Assembly: GCF_024360925.2 (NCBI RefSeq)
Contig: NZ_CP113517.1
Span: 310,001 to 374,000 of the forward strand
DNA from: Methylomonas rapida
GTDB lineage: Bacteria; Pseudomonadota; Gammaproteobacteria; Methylococcales; Methylomonadaceae
DNA length: 64,000 nt
Reading direction: 5' to 3'
Shown here one piece after another: positions 56,617 through 64,000 of this stretch. The position numbers were made by a program, and so were the translations under genes. The stretch's first letter is position 1. Each line of letters starts with the position of its first letter. The notes beneath the pieces are model-generated. The model had not been told where the DNA came from and ran no database searches. It saw only the letters and a program-made list of their open reading frames with translations.

Positions 56617-57198
56617 TTACTCTTGGTTGGTAAAATAATCGACAGGCATGTGGTCGCGGCATATTTTATCAGTATCCTCGCGATCCAATGCTTCATCTGT
56701 TAACTGGCATTGGTAATGATGCGCTTCGACGCCAAAATACAGGCAGGAGCGGCACGGACCAAAACTTTTGCTTTGATTGGCTTTTTGCAACATGCCTAGC
56801 GTGGTTCTCAAGGCATGGTCGATATTGCCGAATTCTTGGTCGCTGATCTCGGCTTCGGCTTGCCTGAATATCTCCAGGGGTTTTAGCTCGTTGATCAAGG
56901 CGAGGCCTGCTTCGGTCAAGCTTAGGTGAATGACGCGGGCATCGTGTTGATCGGTGGTCTTTGCCAGCAAGCGCTTTTTCTCAAGTACCTGAATGGATTG
57001 CGATACCGTGCCTTTGGTCAGGCCAAGGTATTCCGCCACGGATGCGTGGGTATTGCTGTATTTGTTGCATTTTGCGAGGTATTCCAATACCTGTCCATGG
57101 ACCGGCTGTAAGCCTATGGCTGCATATTTTTTGCGCTCCTCCGAGCGCAATAAGGAACTGATGCGTTCGATCAGTTTAAAAATTTCCAAGTCGTGCAT
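56617..57198 (-). CDS. MarR-like regulator with C-terminal cysteine cluster
   Basis: A 193-residue winged-helix regulator. The MarR core is at about 5-140: helix-turn-helix ASVAEYLGLTKGTVSQSIQV (about 52-71) and wing KTTDQHDARVIHLSLTEAG. The last 45 residues carry CRSCLYFG, then HHYQCQLTDEAL, then KICRDHMPVDYF: four cysteines and nearby histidines in the pattern C-x2-C ... C ... C, likely to bind zinc or an Fe-S cluster. The start MHDLEIFKLIERI at 57198 fits a MarR; the longer upstream frame covers the promoter of moxR and is rejected. It may sense metal or redox state; targets are unknown. Confidence 0.85.
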   Translation of the reverse strand: MHDLEIFKLIERISSLLRSEERKKYAAIGLQPVHGQVLEYLAKCNKYSNTHASVAEYLGLTKGTVSQSIQVLEKKRLLAKTTDQHDARVIHLSLTEAGLALINELKPLEIFRQAEAEISDQEFGNIDHALRTTLGMLQKANQSKSFGPCRSCLYFGVEAHHYQCQLTDEALDREDTDKICRDHMPVDYFTNQE

Positions 57199-57307
57199 TG
57201 TCGGTATTTTATCATATGCCCAGCGCTTGCCGCGTATGGCCCATTTGCACTTTATCATCGACCCGGGCCACAATGAATAATAATCCGATGCGATGGGCTT
57301 ATTTTTG

Positions 57308-58213
57308 ATGAATACCGCGCTTAATGAGTTGTTAGCCGCTGCCGACGGCGTGATACTGGGCAAGCAGACGCAAATTCGCCTGGCGGTTTGCTGTTTGTTG
57401 GCCAAAGGGCACTTGTTGATCGAGGATATTCCCGGTGTGGGTAAAACCACGCTGGCGCATACTTTGGCGCATTTATTCGGTCTGGCCTATCAACGCATCC
57501 AGTTTACCAGTGATATTTTGCCGGCCGATATCATAGGCTCTTCGGTGTTTGATGCCGGCCAAAACACTTTCACCTTTCGGCCGGGACCTTTGTTCAAGCA
57601 AATGATTCTGGCCGATGAAATCAATCGGGCAACGCCAAAAGCGCAGAGTGCGTTGTTGGAAGCCATGGAAGAAGGGCAGGTGACGGTCGAAGGTGAAACC
57701 CATCGCCTGCCGCAACCGTTTTTCGTCATCGCCACCCAAAATCCTTCCTATCAGATAGGCACTTTTCCGTTACCCGAGTCGCAATTGGATCGGTTCTTGA
57801 TGCGGATTGAACTGGGGTATCCATCACGCCAAGCCGAGCGTGAATTGTTGATGGGGCAGCCGCGGCATGTTTTGATCAAAACGTTGTCCGTGAAATTGCC
57901 GCCGCAACAATTGATGCAATTACAGCAAGCGGTGACTCAGGTGCATGCCGCGCCCGCTTTACTGGATTATTTGCAAGGCATGCTCGATTTTACCCGTCAG
58001 TCCGGGCATTACCCGTGCGGCCTATCGCCTCGGGCTGGTTTGTCCTTGTTGGCCGCGGCCAAGGCCTGGGCCTTTATGGACCGGCGGCAAGCGGTTTTAC
58101 CGGAGGATCTGCAAGCCGTCTTGCCAGCCGTGGCGGGACATAGGTTACGCGCTAGCAGCAATGATTCCGTGGCGATCGTCGAGCCTATCCTGAAGCAAGT
58201 ACCTGTCCATTGA
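57308..58213 (+). CDS. MoxR-type AAA+ ATPase
   Basis: A 301-residue MoxR ATPase with Walker A IPGVGKTTLA (41-50), Walker B ILADEINRATPKAQSALLEA (near 97-116), and sensor residues in FVIATQNPSYQIGTFPLPES. Such ATPases act as chaperones on membrane or metal proteins, usually with a DUF58 partner encoded next. The start at 57308 is chosen (MNTALNELL); an in-frame ATG five codons upstream (57293) is an alternative. Divergent from the MarR-like gene. Confidence 0.92.
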   Translation: MNTALNELLAAADGVILGKQTQIRLAVCCLLAKGHLLIEDIPGVGKTTLAHTLAHLFGLAYQRIQFTSDILPADIIGSSVFDAGQNTFTFRPGPLFKQMILADEINRATPKAQSALLEAMEEGQVTVEGETHRLPQPFFVIATQNPSYQIGTFPLPESQLDRFLMRIELGYPSRQAERELLMGQPRHVLIKTLSVKLPPQQLMQLQQAVTQVHAAPALLDYLQGMLDFTRQSGHYPCGLSPRAGLSLLAAAKAWAFMDRRQAVLPEDLQAVLPAVAGHRLRASSNDSVAIVEPILKQVPVH

Positions 58214-59166
58214 ACGAAACTTCATTACCACTCAAGCAGCGCTTCAAGCTGAGCCGTTTTTTCCAGGGTGAGGAACCCGTCGCCGAGCCGGTCATACTCA
58301 ATCAGCGCCGGATTTTTATCTTACCGACCAGACAAGGGCTATTGTTTGCGGCATTGATCGTGTTGCTACTGCTGATCGCGTTCGTCTATAACAACAATTT
58401 GGCCTATATGCTGGGTTTTCTGCTGGCCAGCGCTTTTTTTGTCGGCATTTTGCACAGTTTCAAAGCGCTAGCCGGCTTGGTGGTATGGGCGGGCAACAAT
58501 CCAGCCGCGTTCGCAGGCACCGGGGCCGGGTTCAATTTTTATGTACAAAATCCTGCCAATCAAGCTCGAATGGCGGTGGATATTCGGTTGCAGCAACGCA
58601 AAACCATTGATTTCGAGCCTGGACAAACCCGCATGATAACCCTGTATGTCACGGCGGAACGGCGTGGCTGGTTGGCATGCCCAACCCTCACGGTATCCAG
58701 TCGCTATCCTTTGGGCTGGTTTCGGGCCTGGTCTCCCTTGCGATTCGCCAGTAACGTATTGATTTACCCGAGACCGGCACGGGAGCTCCTGCCGTTTCCG
58801 GAAACCGATGCAGGGCCGGGGGAACAAGGGCAAAGCCGGCGCGATGGCGACGAATTCCATGGGCTCAAAACCTATCGGACGGGAGATCCCGTGCGGCAAA
58901 TTCATTGGAAAAGTTTTGCGAAAGGGCGTGGCTTGCATAGCAAGGAATACGCCGGCACTACCAGCGTCGAATTGTGGCTGGATTACGCCATGGCGCCGGG
59001 AACGGGTGTCGAGGAGCGTTTGAGTCATTTGTGCCGATGGGTAATTGAAGCCGAGCAGGCGGGTATGCGCTATGGTTTGATTTTGCCAGGACTCAGCGTT
59101 CAGCTCGATACGGGGGCCGCGCATTATCATCGCTGCCTGCAAAGTTTGGCGCTGTTCCAGGCGTGA
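58210..59166 (+). CDS. DUF58 membrane protein
   Basis: A 318-residue DUF58 protein. Two membrane helices (about 43-85) follow an N-terminal tail; then a beta domain and the DUF58 core with GDEFHGLKTYRTGDPVRQIH (about 213-232) and WKSFAKGRGLHSKEY. DUF58 proteins have a von Willebrand-like part and pair with MoxR ATPases. No ATG is available; a TTG at 58210 overlaps the moxR stop, so translation is coupled. The gene order moxR-DUF58-transglutaminase is broken here by the cytochrome gene. Confidence 0.9.
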   Translation: MNETSLPLKQRFKLSRFFQGEEPVAEPVILNQRRIFILPTRQGLLFAALIVLLLLIAFVYNNNLAYMLGFLLASAFFVGILHSFKALAGLVVWAGNNPAAFAGTGAGFNFYVQNPANQARMAVDIRLQQRKTIDFEPGQTRMITLYVTAERRGWLACPTLTVSSRYPLGWFRAWSPLRFASNVLIYPRPARELLPFPETDAGPGEQGQSRRDGDEFHGLKTYRTGDPVRQIHWKSFAKGRGLHSKEYAGTTSVELWLDYAMAPGTGVEERLSHLCRWVIEAEQAGMRYGLILPGLSVQLDTGAAHYHRCLQSLALFQA

Positions 59167-59324
59167 CGCAACGGGATGACAAGGCAGTCAGTTTTTACGT
59201 TAAGCTTCTTTGCTTTTTTGTGAGCCGAAAATCCTTTTTTATTAATGTGTTATGGGTTATCAATAGTTTTGTTTGGCAGGAAGTCCAACTGATTCGATCG
59301 GTATTATTTTACTAATTTAATTAT

Positions 59325-59360
59325 GGGATATGGCTCAAAGTGAGCCATATCCCGTATTTT
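59325..59360. terminator. Perfect 13-bp inverted repeat: terminator or activator site
   Basis: GGGATATGGCTCA-AAG-TGAGCCATATCCC, then GTATTTTTG. As RNA it is a strong hairpin with a short T-run that could end moxR-DUF58 transcription 160 bases downstream. As DNA it is a dyad centred about 98 bases upstream of the -24 element of the sigma-54-type promoter, where enhancer-binding activators usually sit. Confidence 0.65.
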
Positions 59361-59433
59361 TGTGTTTCCCCCCTTTCATTCATCCCATGTCTTTGGCCGA
59401 CTTTGTTCCATGGTTGCCAAGGCTTGCGGCGAT

Positions 59434-59450
59434 TTGGCCCGGCTATTGCT
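59434..59450 (+). promoter_or_regulatory. Sigma-54-type (-24/-12) promoter
   Basis: TTGGCCCG-GCTA-TTGCT. Against TTGGCACG-N4-TTGCW there is one mismatch, and GG and GC are 12 bases apart as required. It would start transcription near 59461, about 150 bases before the di-heme cytochrome gene. Confidence 0.75.
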
Positions 59451-59460
59451 TTTGCTGTTG

Positions 59461-59613
59461 CGCGGGGCAGAACAGCACTCTTCCGTTTGCACGGGTGGCC
59501 CAGGTACGCCGAGACCGTTACGGTGGCAGGAATGAACTCCATCATATGATTAGAACTTTGAACATTAGCTGGTTGTTTGTTCCGTAACCCAGCAATTGAT
59601 CCAGGAGCACTGA
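59461..59613 (+). other. Long 5' leader of the cytochrome gene with hairpins
   Basis: The predicted leader has TGCTGTT/AACAGCA (59453-59477) and ACCG-TTA-CGGT near 59514-59524, then unstructured DNA up to CAGGAG before the ATG. I could not assign it to a riboswitch family. The stretch 59167-59324 upstream holds no gene. Confidence 0.4.
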
Positions 59614-61806
59614 ATGAAAAAAAACTTCGGCGTTGCGAGTAAAAAGATTTTTAAACTGACTGCGACTTTTGCAGCGGTTTCCGCTTTGGCGCTCGCGCTT
59701 AATGCGCAATATGAACAGTTGATGGTTGGTTCGGGTGAGACAATCAACAGCGTGGGGCATGGTGATGTCGACACGCTGAAAGCGGCGCTGGATGTTTGGC
59801 GTGAAAATTATGAAGCCAAAGGTGGAAGTCCCGAGGTGTTGAAAATTTCCCTGGGCTACTCCAAGGTGTTGTCGCAAAGCTTCACTAAAGCCAGGGGACA
59901 ATTGAAGTTCAATTTAAAAAACGGTGCGTTGGCTTTTCATGTCAGCGACCTGAATGATGGACAGTATGCGCTTTGGCTGGTGGACAACCGGAACGGTTCC
60001 GTGATGCCGGATGCCGAAGACAACATGGTCAAGATAGCCGATTTTGCCGTCGCCGATGGCAAGGGGCTAATAGAGTCTCAACTCGAGCGTGGTAAATTGT
60101 TGGACGTTACGATGGATGCGGTCGTCGTCACGGAATCGGGAAAAACCCCACTCGATGGTGTCGCGATAGCTGGTGCGCCTGACTTGATGCATAAACTTTA
60201 TTATGCCGACAAGCCTTGGCTGACCACGGGCATGGGCGATTTCAATCGGCTTGCTTCGGAACTTGCGGCTCCTTTCGAATTCTTGCTGCCCAAAGCCGCG
60301 CAAGCCGATACCGTCTCGGACTTGACGCCCGTGCTGGGCGCCTTGGTGGCAAAGGGGCGGCAAATATTCCATAACGAAACCTTCGGCGGTAATGGTCGTA
60401 CCTGTGGCACTTGTCACCGGGCCGATAACAACTTTACGTTGGACCCCAATTACATCATGACTCTGCCGCAATCCGACCCGTTATTCGTGGCGGAAAACAA
60501 CCCCGAACTGGCCGAGCTGGAAAATCCTGTCTTGATGCGTAAACATGGCTTGATTTTGACCAATATCGATGGCCCGGATGTCGATATATTCCGCAGCGTG
60601 CCTCACACGCTATCGATGGCAACCACGATCAAAAGCGAAACTTTGGCAGGTGGTGGAGAATTTGAAGCCGATGAAGCCTTTGCGAATGCAACGGGTTGGA
60701 GTGGCGACGGCGCGCCGGGTTCCGGCTCGTTGCGCGAGTTCACGTTGGGTGCCGTGGCGCAGCATATGCCGAAAAGGATGAGCCGGATGGCCGGCGTGGA
60801 TTTCCGCTTGCCTACCGAGGACGAGTTGGATGCGGTCGAAGCGTATACCTTGTCTTTGGGACGGAGTAAAGATTATCCGGTCTATCAGCTCAGTTTCAAC
60901 GACCCTCTGATCGAGGCCGGCAAGGACTTGTTCGATACCAAGGTCAGTGTCTGTGCCGACGGTTCGGCGCAGAAAAAAAACGCGCCCTACTGTCCGGACG
61001 GCGCGCCAGTGGTGCAAGGAACCACGGCCAACTGCAACGGCTGTCATCAAAACGCCGGCGGTCGCAGTTCTTCCACGAATGCCAACCCCACGCGTAATAC
61101 CGGCATAGAGCAAATGAAAATCCATCCTGCGCGCTTGTTAAAACCGGACATGGCTTATGACGGCGGCTTCGGCACCGAGCCCGCTGTTTGCGGACCGGAT
61201 GGCGAGGTTTGTTATGGCGACGGCCGTTTCAATACGCCGCCTTTGATCGAGGCGGCCGATACCGCGCCGTTTTTCCACAACAATGCGGTCAGTACCCTGG
61301 AAGAAGCCATTGCAGCCTATAACAGCGACGCGTTTAATACGTCGCCAGGCTCTTTGTCCAAGGGGCTGGATCGTAAGGTGAAGCTGGATTCCACGCAAGT
61401 GGTGGCGGTCGCTTCCTTCCTGCGTGCGATCAATGCCTTGGAAAACATTCGTCTCTCCGATCAATTGGACAAGCAAGCGCAGCGGGTAGGCAACAATGCA
61501 ACGGCGCGCGAATTGGCCAGACTCGCCGGGGAGGAAAGCAAGGATGCCATTCAGGTCCTGAAGGAAGGTGTGTTGGGTAACAACTGGAAAGCGGTGCAAA
61601 AACTGGAAAAAGCCGCGAATTATCAGCAATTGGCTCAATTGGCTCCAGCCAAAGTATTGCGCAACAGCTTGATAAATCGCGCTTTGGCCGAGAAGCAGGA
61701 AGCCCGTGCCTTGATCGCGAGCTGTGATCCGAATGCGCCGGTGCCTTCCACGGTGGTGGTGCCGCCCGCCGAGAACCTTTATACCTGCGCGGAAATCGGT
61801 TTGTAA
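59614..61806 (+). CDS. Exported di-heme cytochrome c, peroxidase/MauG-like
   Basis: A 730-residue exported protein (signal peptide about 1-31) with two c-type heme sites: CGTCH (264-268) and CNGCH (474-478). The segments around them, HKLGKG-type GRQIFHNETFGGNGRTC and APFFHNNAVSTLEEAIAAYN (551-570), match the di-heme peroxidase/MauG superfamily. Residues about 40-230 form a separate N-terminal domain I do not recognise. Size and layout recall the surface-associated cytochrome c peroxidase-like proteins of methanotrophs. It lies between DUF58 and the transglutaminase gene, with its own sigma-54-type promoter and terminator, so it is an independent unit. Substrate unknown. Confidence 0.85.
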   Translation: MKKNFGVASKKIFKLTATFAAVSALALALNAQYEQLMVGSGETINSVGHGDVDTLKAALDVWRENYEAKGGSPEVLKISLGYSKVLSQSFTKARGQLKFNLKNGALAFHVSDLNDGQYALWLVDNRNGSVMPDAEDNMVKIADFAVADGKGLIESQLERGKLLDVTMDAVVVTESGKTPLDGVAIAGAPDLMHKLYYADKPWLTTGMGDFNRLASELAAPFEFLLPKAAQADTVSDLTPVLGALVAKGRQIFHNETFGGNGRTCGTCHRADNNFTLDPNYIMTLPQSDPLFVAENNPELAELENPVLMRKHGLILTNIDGPDVDIFRSVPHTLSMATTIKSETLAGGGEFEADEAFANATGWSGDGAPGSGSLREFTLGAVAQHMPKRMSRMAGVDFRLPTEDELDAVEAYTLSLGRSKDYPVYQLSFNDPLIEAGKDLFDTKVSVCADGSAQKKNAPYCPDGAPVVQGTTANCNGCHQNAGGRSSSTNANPTRNTGIEQMKIHPARLLKPDMAYDGGFGTEPAVCGPDGEVCYGDGRFNTPPLIEAADTAPFFHNNAVSTLEEAIAAYNSDAFNTSPGSLSKGLDRKVKLDSTQVVAVASFLRAINALENIRLSDQLDKQAQRVGNNATARELARLAGEESKDAIQVLKEGVLGNNWKAVQKLEKAANYQQLAQLAPAKVLRNSLINRALAEKQEARALIASCDPNAPVPSTVVVPPAENLYTCAEIGL

Positions 61807-61852
61807 ACGAATCGCGTAGCGGATCGCGAAGGCTTCATATAGGTGCCTGAAT

Positions 61853-61886
61853 GCCCGCTGACCACATGGTCAGCGGGCTTTTTTTT
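61853..61886 (+). terminator. Strong intrinsic terminator after the cytochrome gene
   Basis: GCCCGCTGACC-ACAT-GGTCAGCGGGC followed by eight T: a perfect 11-bp stem with a 4-base loop. It should isolate the cytochrome transcript from the transglutaminase gene. Confidence 0.95.
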
Positions 61887-61910
61887 GCCTGGCAGCCGCA
61901 TACGTTGGCG

Positions 61911-61939
61911 TTGTCAGTCAAGACAAAAGCCGGTAGTCT
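61911..61939 (+). promoter_or_regulatory. Candidate promoter of the transglutaminase gene
   Basis: TTGTCA (61911-61916), 17-base spacer, TAGTCT (61934-61939). The -35 is good, the -10 poor (three of six). A promoter is expected here because a terminator lies just upstream. Confidence 0.35.
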
Positions 61940-61987
61940 TGGATGCCAAGAAATTTTTATCAGGTTGAATCAGGAGATTGCAGATTA

Positions 61988-63937
61988 ATGCATGACAGTA
62001 CGCTTAATCAACGCAGTCTGTTTTTTCTGCTGAGTTCGATTGGCTTGATCACCTTGCCGCATGCGTGGCATCTTCCACCGCTTCTCTTTGGTTTTTTTGC
62101 CGCAGTACTGGTTTGGCGCGTCATTGGTATTTGGCGTAGTCGTTGGTTGCCCAATCGTTTGTTGCTGTTTTTGCTGACGTTGACCGGCTTGATGCTGATG
62201 CTGAGTCAGTACCGGAGTTTTTTGGGGCGCGACGCCGGTACCGCGTTGTTCGTTACGGCCCTGGGTTTGAAGTTGCTGGAAATTCACGGCAGGCGCGACG
62301 TGTATTTGGTGGTCTATCTGGCTTTTATCGTGGCCGCGACCCAGTTTTTATATGAACAAAGCATCTTGATGGCGGTTTATATTCTGCTGGTCTGCATGGT
62401 GTTGTTGGCAACCTTGATGACCCAGACCGCGCGGCAAGTACAAACCTGGGCGGCGCTTAAAACCGCGGCCACCGTGATTCTGCAAGCCTTGCCGATTGCG
62501 GTGGTGATTTTCGTGTTATTTCCGCGTGTGGAAGCACCGCGCTGGATGTGGCTGAAAGACGATACCAAGGCCTTGTCGGGCTTGACCGATACCCTGGAGC
62601 CTGGCTCCATCAGCGATTTGAGCTTATCGGACGAGTTGGTGTTCAGGGTGCGTTTCGACGGCGATGTGCCGCCGCCAAAATTACGTTACTGGCGGGGGCC
62701 CGTTTATTCGAGAACCGATGGCGTGCGCTGGTCCATCGCCGGCAAAGCCTCGCAAGCGGCTAAACCACCCGGTTTTTCCGGCGAGACGTATCGATACACA
62801 TTGCTGATGGAGCCGCAAAAGGAAAATTGGGTGTTTGCGCTGGAGATGGCGGAAAGCTTTGATCCCAGTTTGCGCCGCAACGGTTTATATCAATTGTTGA
62901 CCAATAAAAGGCCGGGCGAGCGGGCCGAATACAAAATCACTTCCCGCCCCATTTACGACACCGGCGAACTCAGTCCCGACGAATATCGGGAAAACCTGCA
63001 ATTGCCAGCGGAAGCTTCAACCAGGCAGCTGGAATTGGTCGGAACGCTACGAGGCAGGGGGGGCGATCCAGAGCAATTCATTCAAAACTTGCTGAATCAT
63101 TTTCGCCGGGAAAAATTTTATTACACGCTGACGCCGCCGCTGATGCCGGAAAACCCTATCGATACGTTTTTGTTCGAGACTCGTAGCGGATTTTGTAGTC
63201 ATTACGCCACCGCCTTTGTCTATCTGCTGCGGATAGCCGGAATTCCTGCGCGGGTTGTGGGCGGGTATCAGGGCGGTGAAATCAATAAAGTCGGTGGTTT
63301 TCTGGAAGTCAGGCAAGCCGACGCCCATGCTTGGGCCGAAGTATGGCTTAGGAACCAGGGCTGGGTTCGCTTCGACCCTACGGCTGTCATCGCGCCAGAG
63401 CGGATCGAGCATGGCGTCAATGTGGACGTGCAGATCGCCAGCGGTGCCGTCAGTTTTAGCCCTGTGCTGCTGGATTCGGCGGCGATCAGTTGGTTGAAGC
63501 GTGGCCGGCAGTTTTGGCAGAGTATCGATTACAACTGGCAGCGCTGGGTGATCAATTACCATGGCGCCAGCCAAAATCAATTCCTCCAACGGCTCGGCAT
63601 AGACAGTGTTGCCAGGTTGGCGCAATGGCTGGTCGGCAGCTTGTTAATGATCACGCTGCCGTTGTCTTGGTGGCTGTTAAGGCAAAAGAAGGGACGTAAA
63701 GCGCCGGCCGTTGCGTATTACGACAAGTTTTGCGCCAAGCTGGCCAAGGCCGGGGTGCAAATTCGCTTGGGCGAAGGTGCGCGCGATTTCGCCGAGCGGG
63801 CCAAACAGCGGTTCCCGCATCTGGCGATCCAAATCGAACAAATCACTGCTGTTTTCATTCGTTTACGCTACCAAGACGATGCCCAGGCCGACGATCTACA
63901 AACGCTCAAAAAACTGATCGCCGGCCTGCATGTTTAA
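61988..63937 (+). CDS. DUF3488/transglutaminase-like membrane protein (TgpA type)
   Basis: A 649-residue protein. The N-terminal 190 residues hold about six membrane helices (DUF3488). A periplasmic transglutaminase core follows with the triad C403 in SGFCSHYATAF, H447 in DAHAWAEVW and D463 in RFDPT. A last membrane helix (about 555-575) and a DUF4129-like cytoplasmic tail end the protein. TgpA of Pseudomonas has this layout and belongs with moxR-DUF58, which are found 3 kb upstream here. The ATG at 61988 has CAGGAG ten bases upstream; the longer in-frame start at 61943 lacks one. Confidence 0.9.
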   Translation: MHDSTLNQRSLFFLLSSIGLITLPHAWHLPPLLFGFFAAVLVWRVIGIWRSRWLPNRLLLFLLTLTGLMLMLSQYRSFLGRDAGTALFVTALGLKLLEIHGRRDVYLVVYLAFIVAATQFLYEQSILMAVYILLVCMVLLATLMTQTARQVQTWAALKTAATVILQALPIAVVIFVLFPRVEAPRWMWLKDDTKALSGLTDTLEPGSISDLSLSDELVFRVRFDGDVPPPKLRYWRGPVYSRTDGVRWSIAGKASQAAKPPGFSGETYRYTLLMEPQKENWVFALEMAESFDPSLRRNGLYQLLTNKRPGERAEYKITSRPIYDTGELSPDEYRENLQLPAEASTRQLELVGTLRGRGGDPEQFIQNLLNHFRREKFYYTLTPPLMPENPIDTFLFETRSGFCSHYATAFVYLLRIAGIPARVVGGYQGGEINKVGGFLEVRQADAHAWAEVWLRNQGWVRFDPTAVIAPERIEHGVNVDVQIASGAVSFSPVLLDSAAISWLKRGRQFWQSIDYNWQRWVINYHGASQNQFLQRLGIDSVARLAQWLVGSLLMITLPLSWWLLRQKKGRKAPAVAYYDKFCAKLAKAGVQIRLGEGARDFAERAKQRFPHLAIQIEQITAVFIRLRYQDDAQADDLQTLKKLIAGLHV

Positions 63938-64000
63938 TAGAATCGCTTGAAATGCGTTTGCAAGCGACTTTTGGCATTCGAGGCTGTCGCAAAGCCCCTC

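Noticed and set aside
59461..59613. Riboswitch (cyclic di-GMP or cobalamin type) in the cytochrome leader
   Set aside because: Hairpins are present, but I could not find the conserved core of any class, so only a structured leader is reported.
1..64000. CRISPR array, tRNA, rRNA or prophage genes
   Set aside because: No regularly spaced repeats, no cloverleaf-like or rRNA sequence and no phage structural genes were noticed while reading; small RNAs cannot be excluded by eye.

Overview
The window looks like a chromosome segment from a gammaproteobacterium, most likely a methylotroph or methanotroph of the Methylococcaceae (Methylomonas-like). The complete division and cell-wall (dcw) cluster, the neighbourhoods secB-gpsA, ponA-pilMNOPQ and ubiK-comM, and meso-diaminopimelate-type MurE are gammaproteobacterial. 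A large exported di-heme peroxidase-like cytochrome behind a sigma-54-type promoter resembles the surface cytochromes of methanotrophs. The genus is inference; no rRNA, tRNA or methane monooxygenase gene is present.

Layout. (1) 1-11.2 kb, minus strand: a KaiA-less Kai signalling operon, read from 11186 downwards: HD-GYP response regulator, membrane PAS protein, KaiC, two different KaiB, PAS protein, and a very large hybrid histidine kinase. The kinase is split by a complete ISL3-family insertion sequence (1862-3256) with an 8-bp target duplication; removing it restores one reading frame. (2) 11.6-16.7 kb, minus: hoxFUYHW, an NAD-reducing [NiFe] hydrogenase and its maturation protease. (3) 16.7-35.6 kb: a DUF721 gene (+) facing lpxC, then lpxC-ftsZ-ftsA-ftsQ-ddl-murB-murC-murG-ftsW-murD-mraY-murF-murE-ftsI-ftsL-rsmH-mraZ, all minus, expressed from a consensus-like promoter upstream of mraZ. 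(4) 35.9-38.2 kb, minus: ArsR regulator, rhodanese, secB, gpsA. (5) 38.4-41.2 kb, plus: remnant of gpmI, envC, ctpA, closed by a bidirectional terminator. (6) 41.4-46.9 kb: sulfite reductase and DUF934 (minus), nhaD, an AmpG-like permease and rpmE (plus). (7) 46.9-54.8 kb: PBP1a (minus) divergent from pilMNOPQ (plus). (8) 54.8-57.2 kb, minus: MarR-like regulator with a cysteine cluster, ubiK, comM. (9) 57.3-63.9 kb, plus: moxR and DUF58, then a separately controlled di-heme cytochrome, then a transglutaminase (TgpA-like) gene that normally follows moxR-DUF58 directly.

How it fits together: most of the window is housekeeping envelope biology (peptidoglycan precursors, septum, lipid A, penicillin-binding proteins, type IV pili, septal hydrolase activation). 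The accessory parts are the kai operon, the hydrogenase, the IS element and the cytochrome insert. The kai operon is the most unusual system: it joins a clock-type ATPase pair to c-di-GMP turnover, membrane sensing and a phosphorelay, and it now appears damaged at its last gene.
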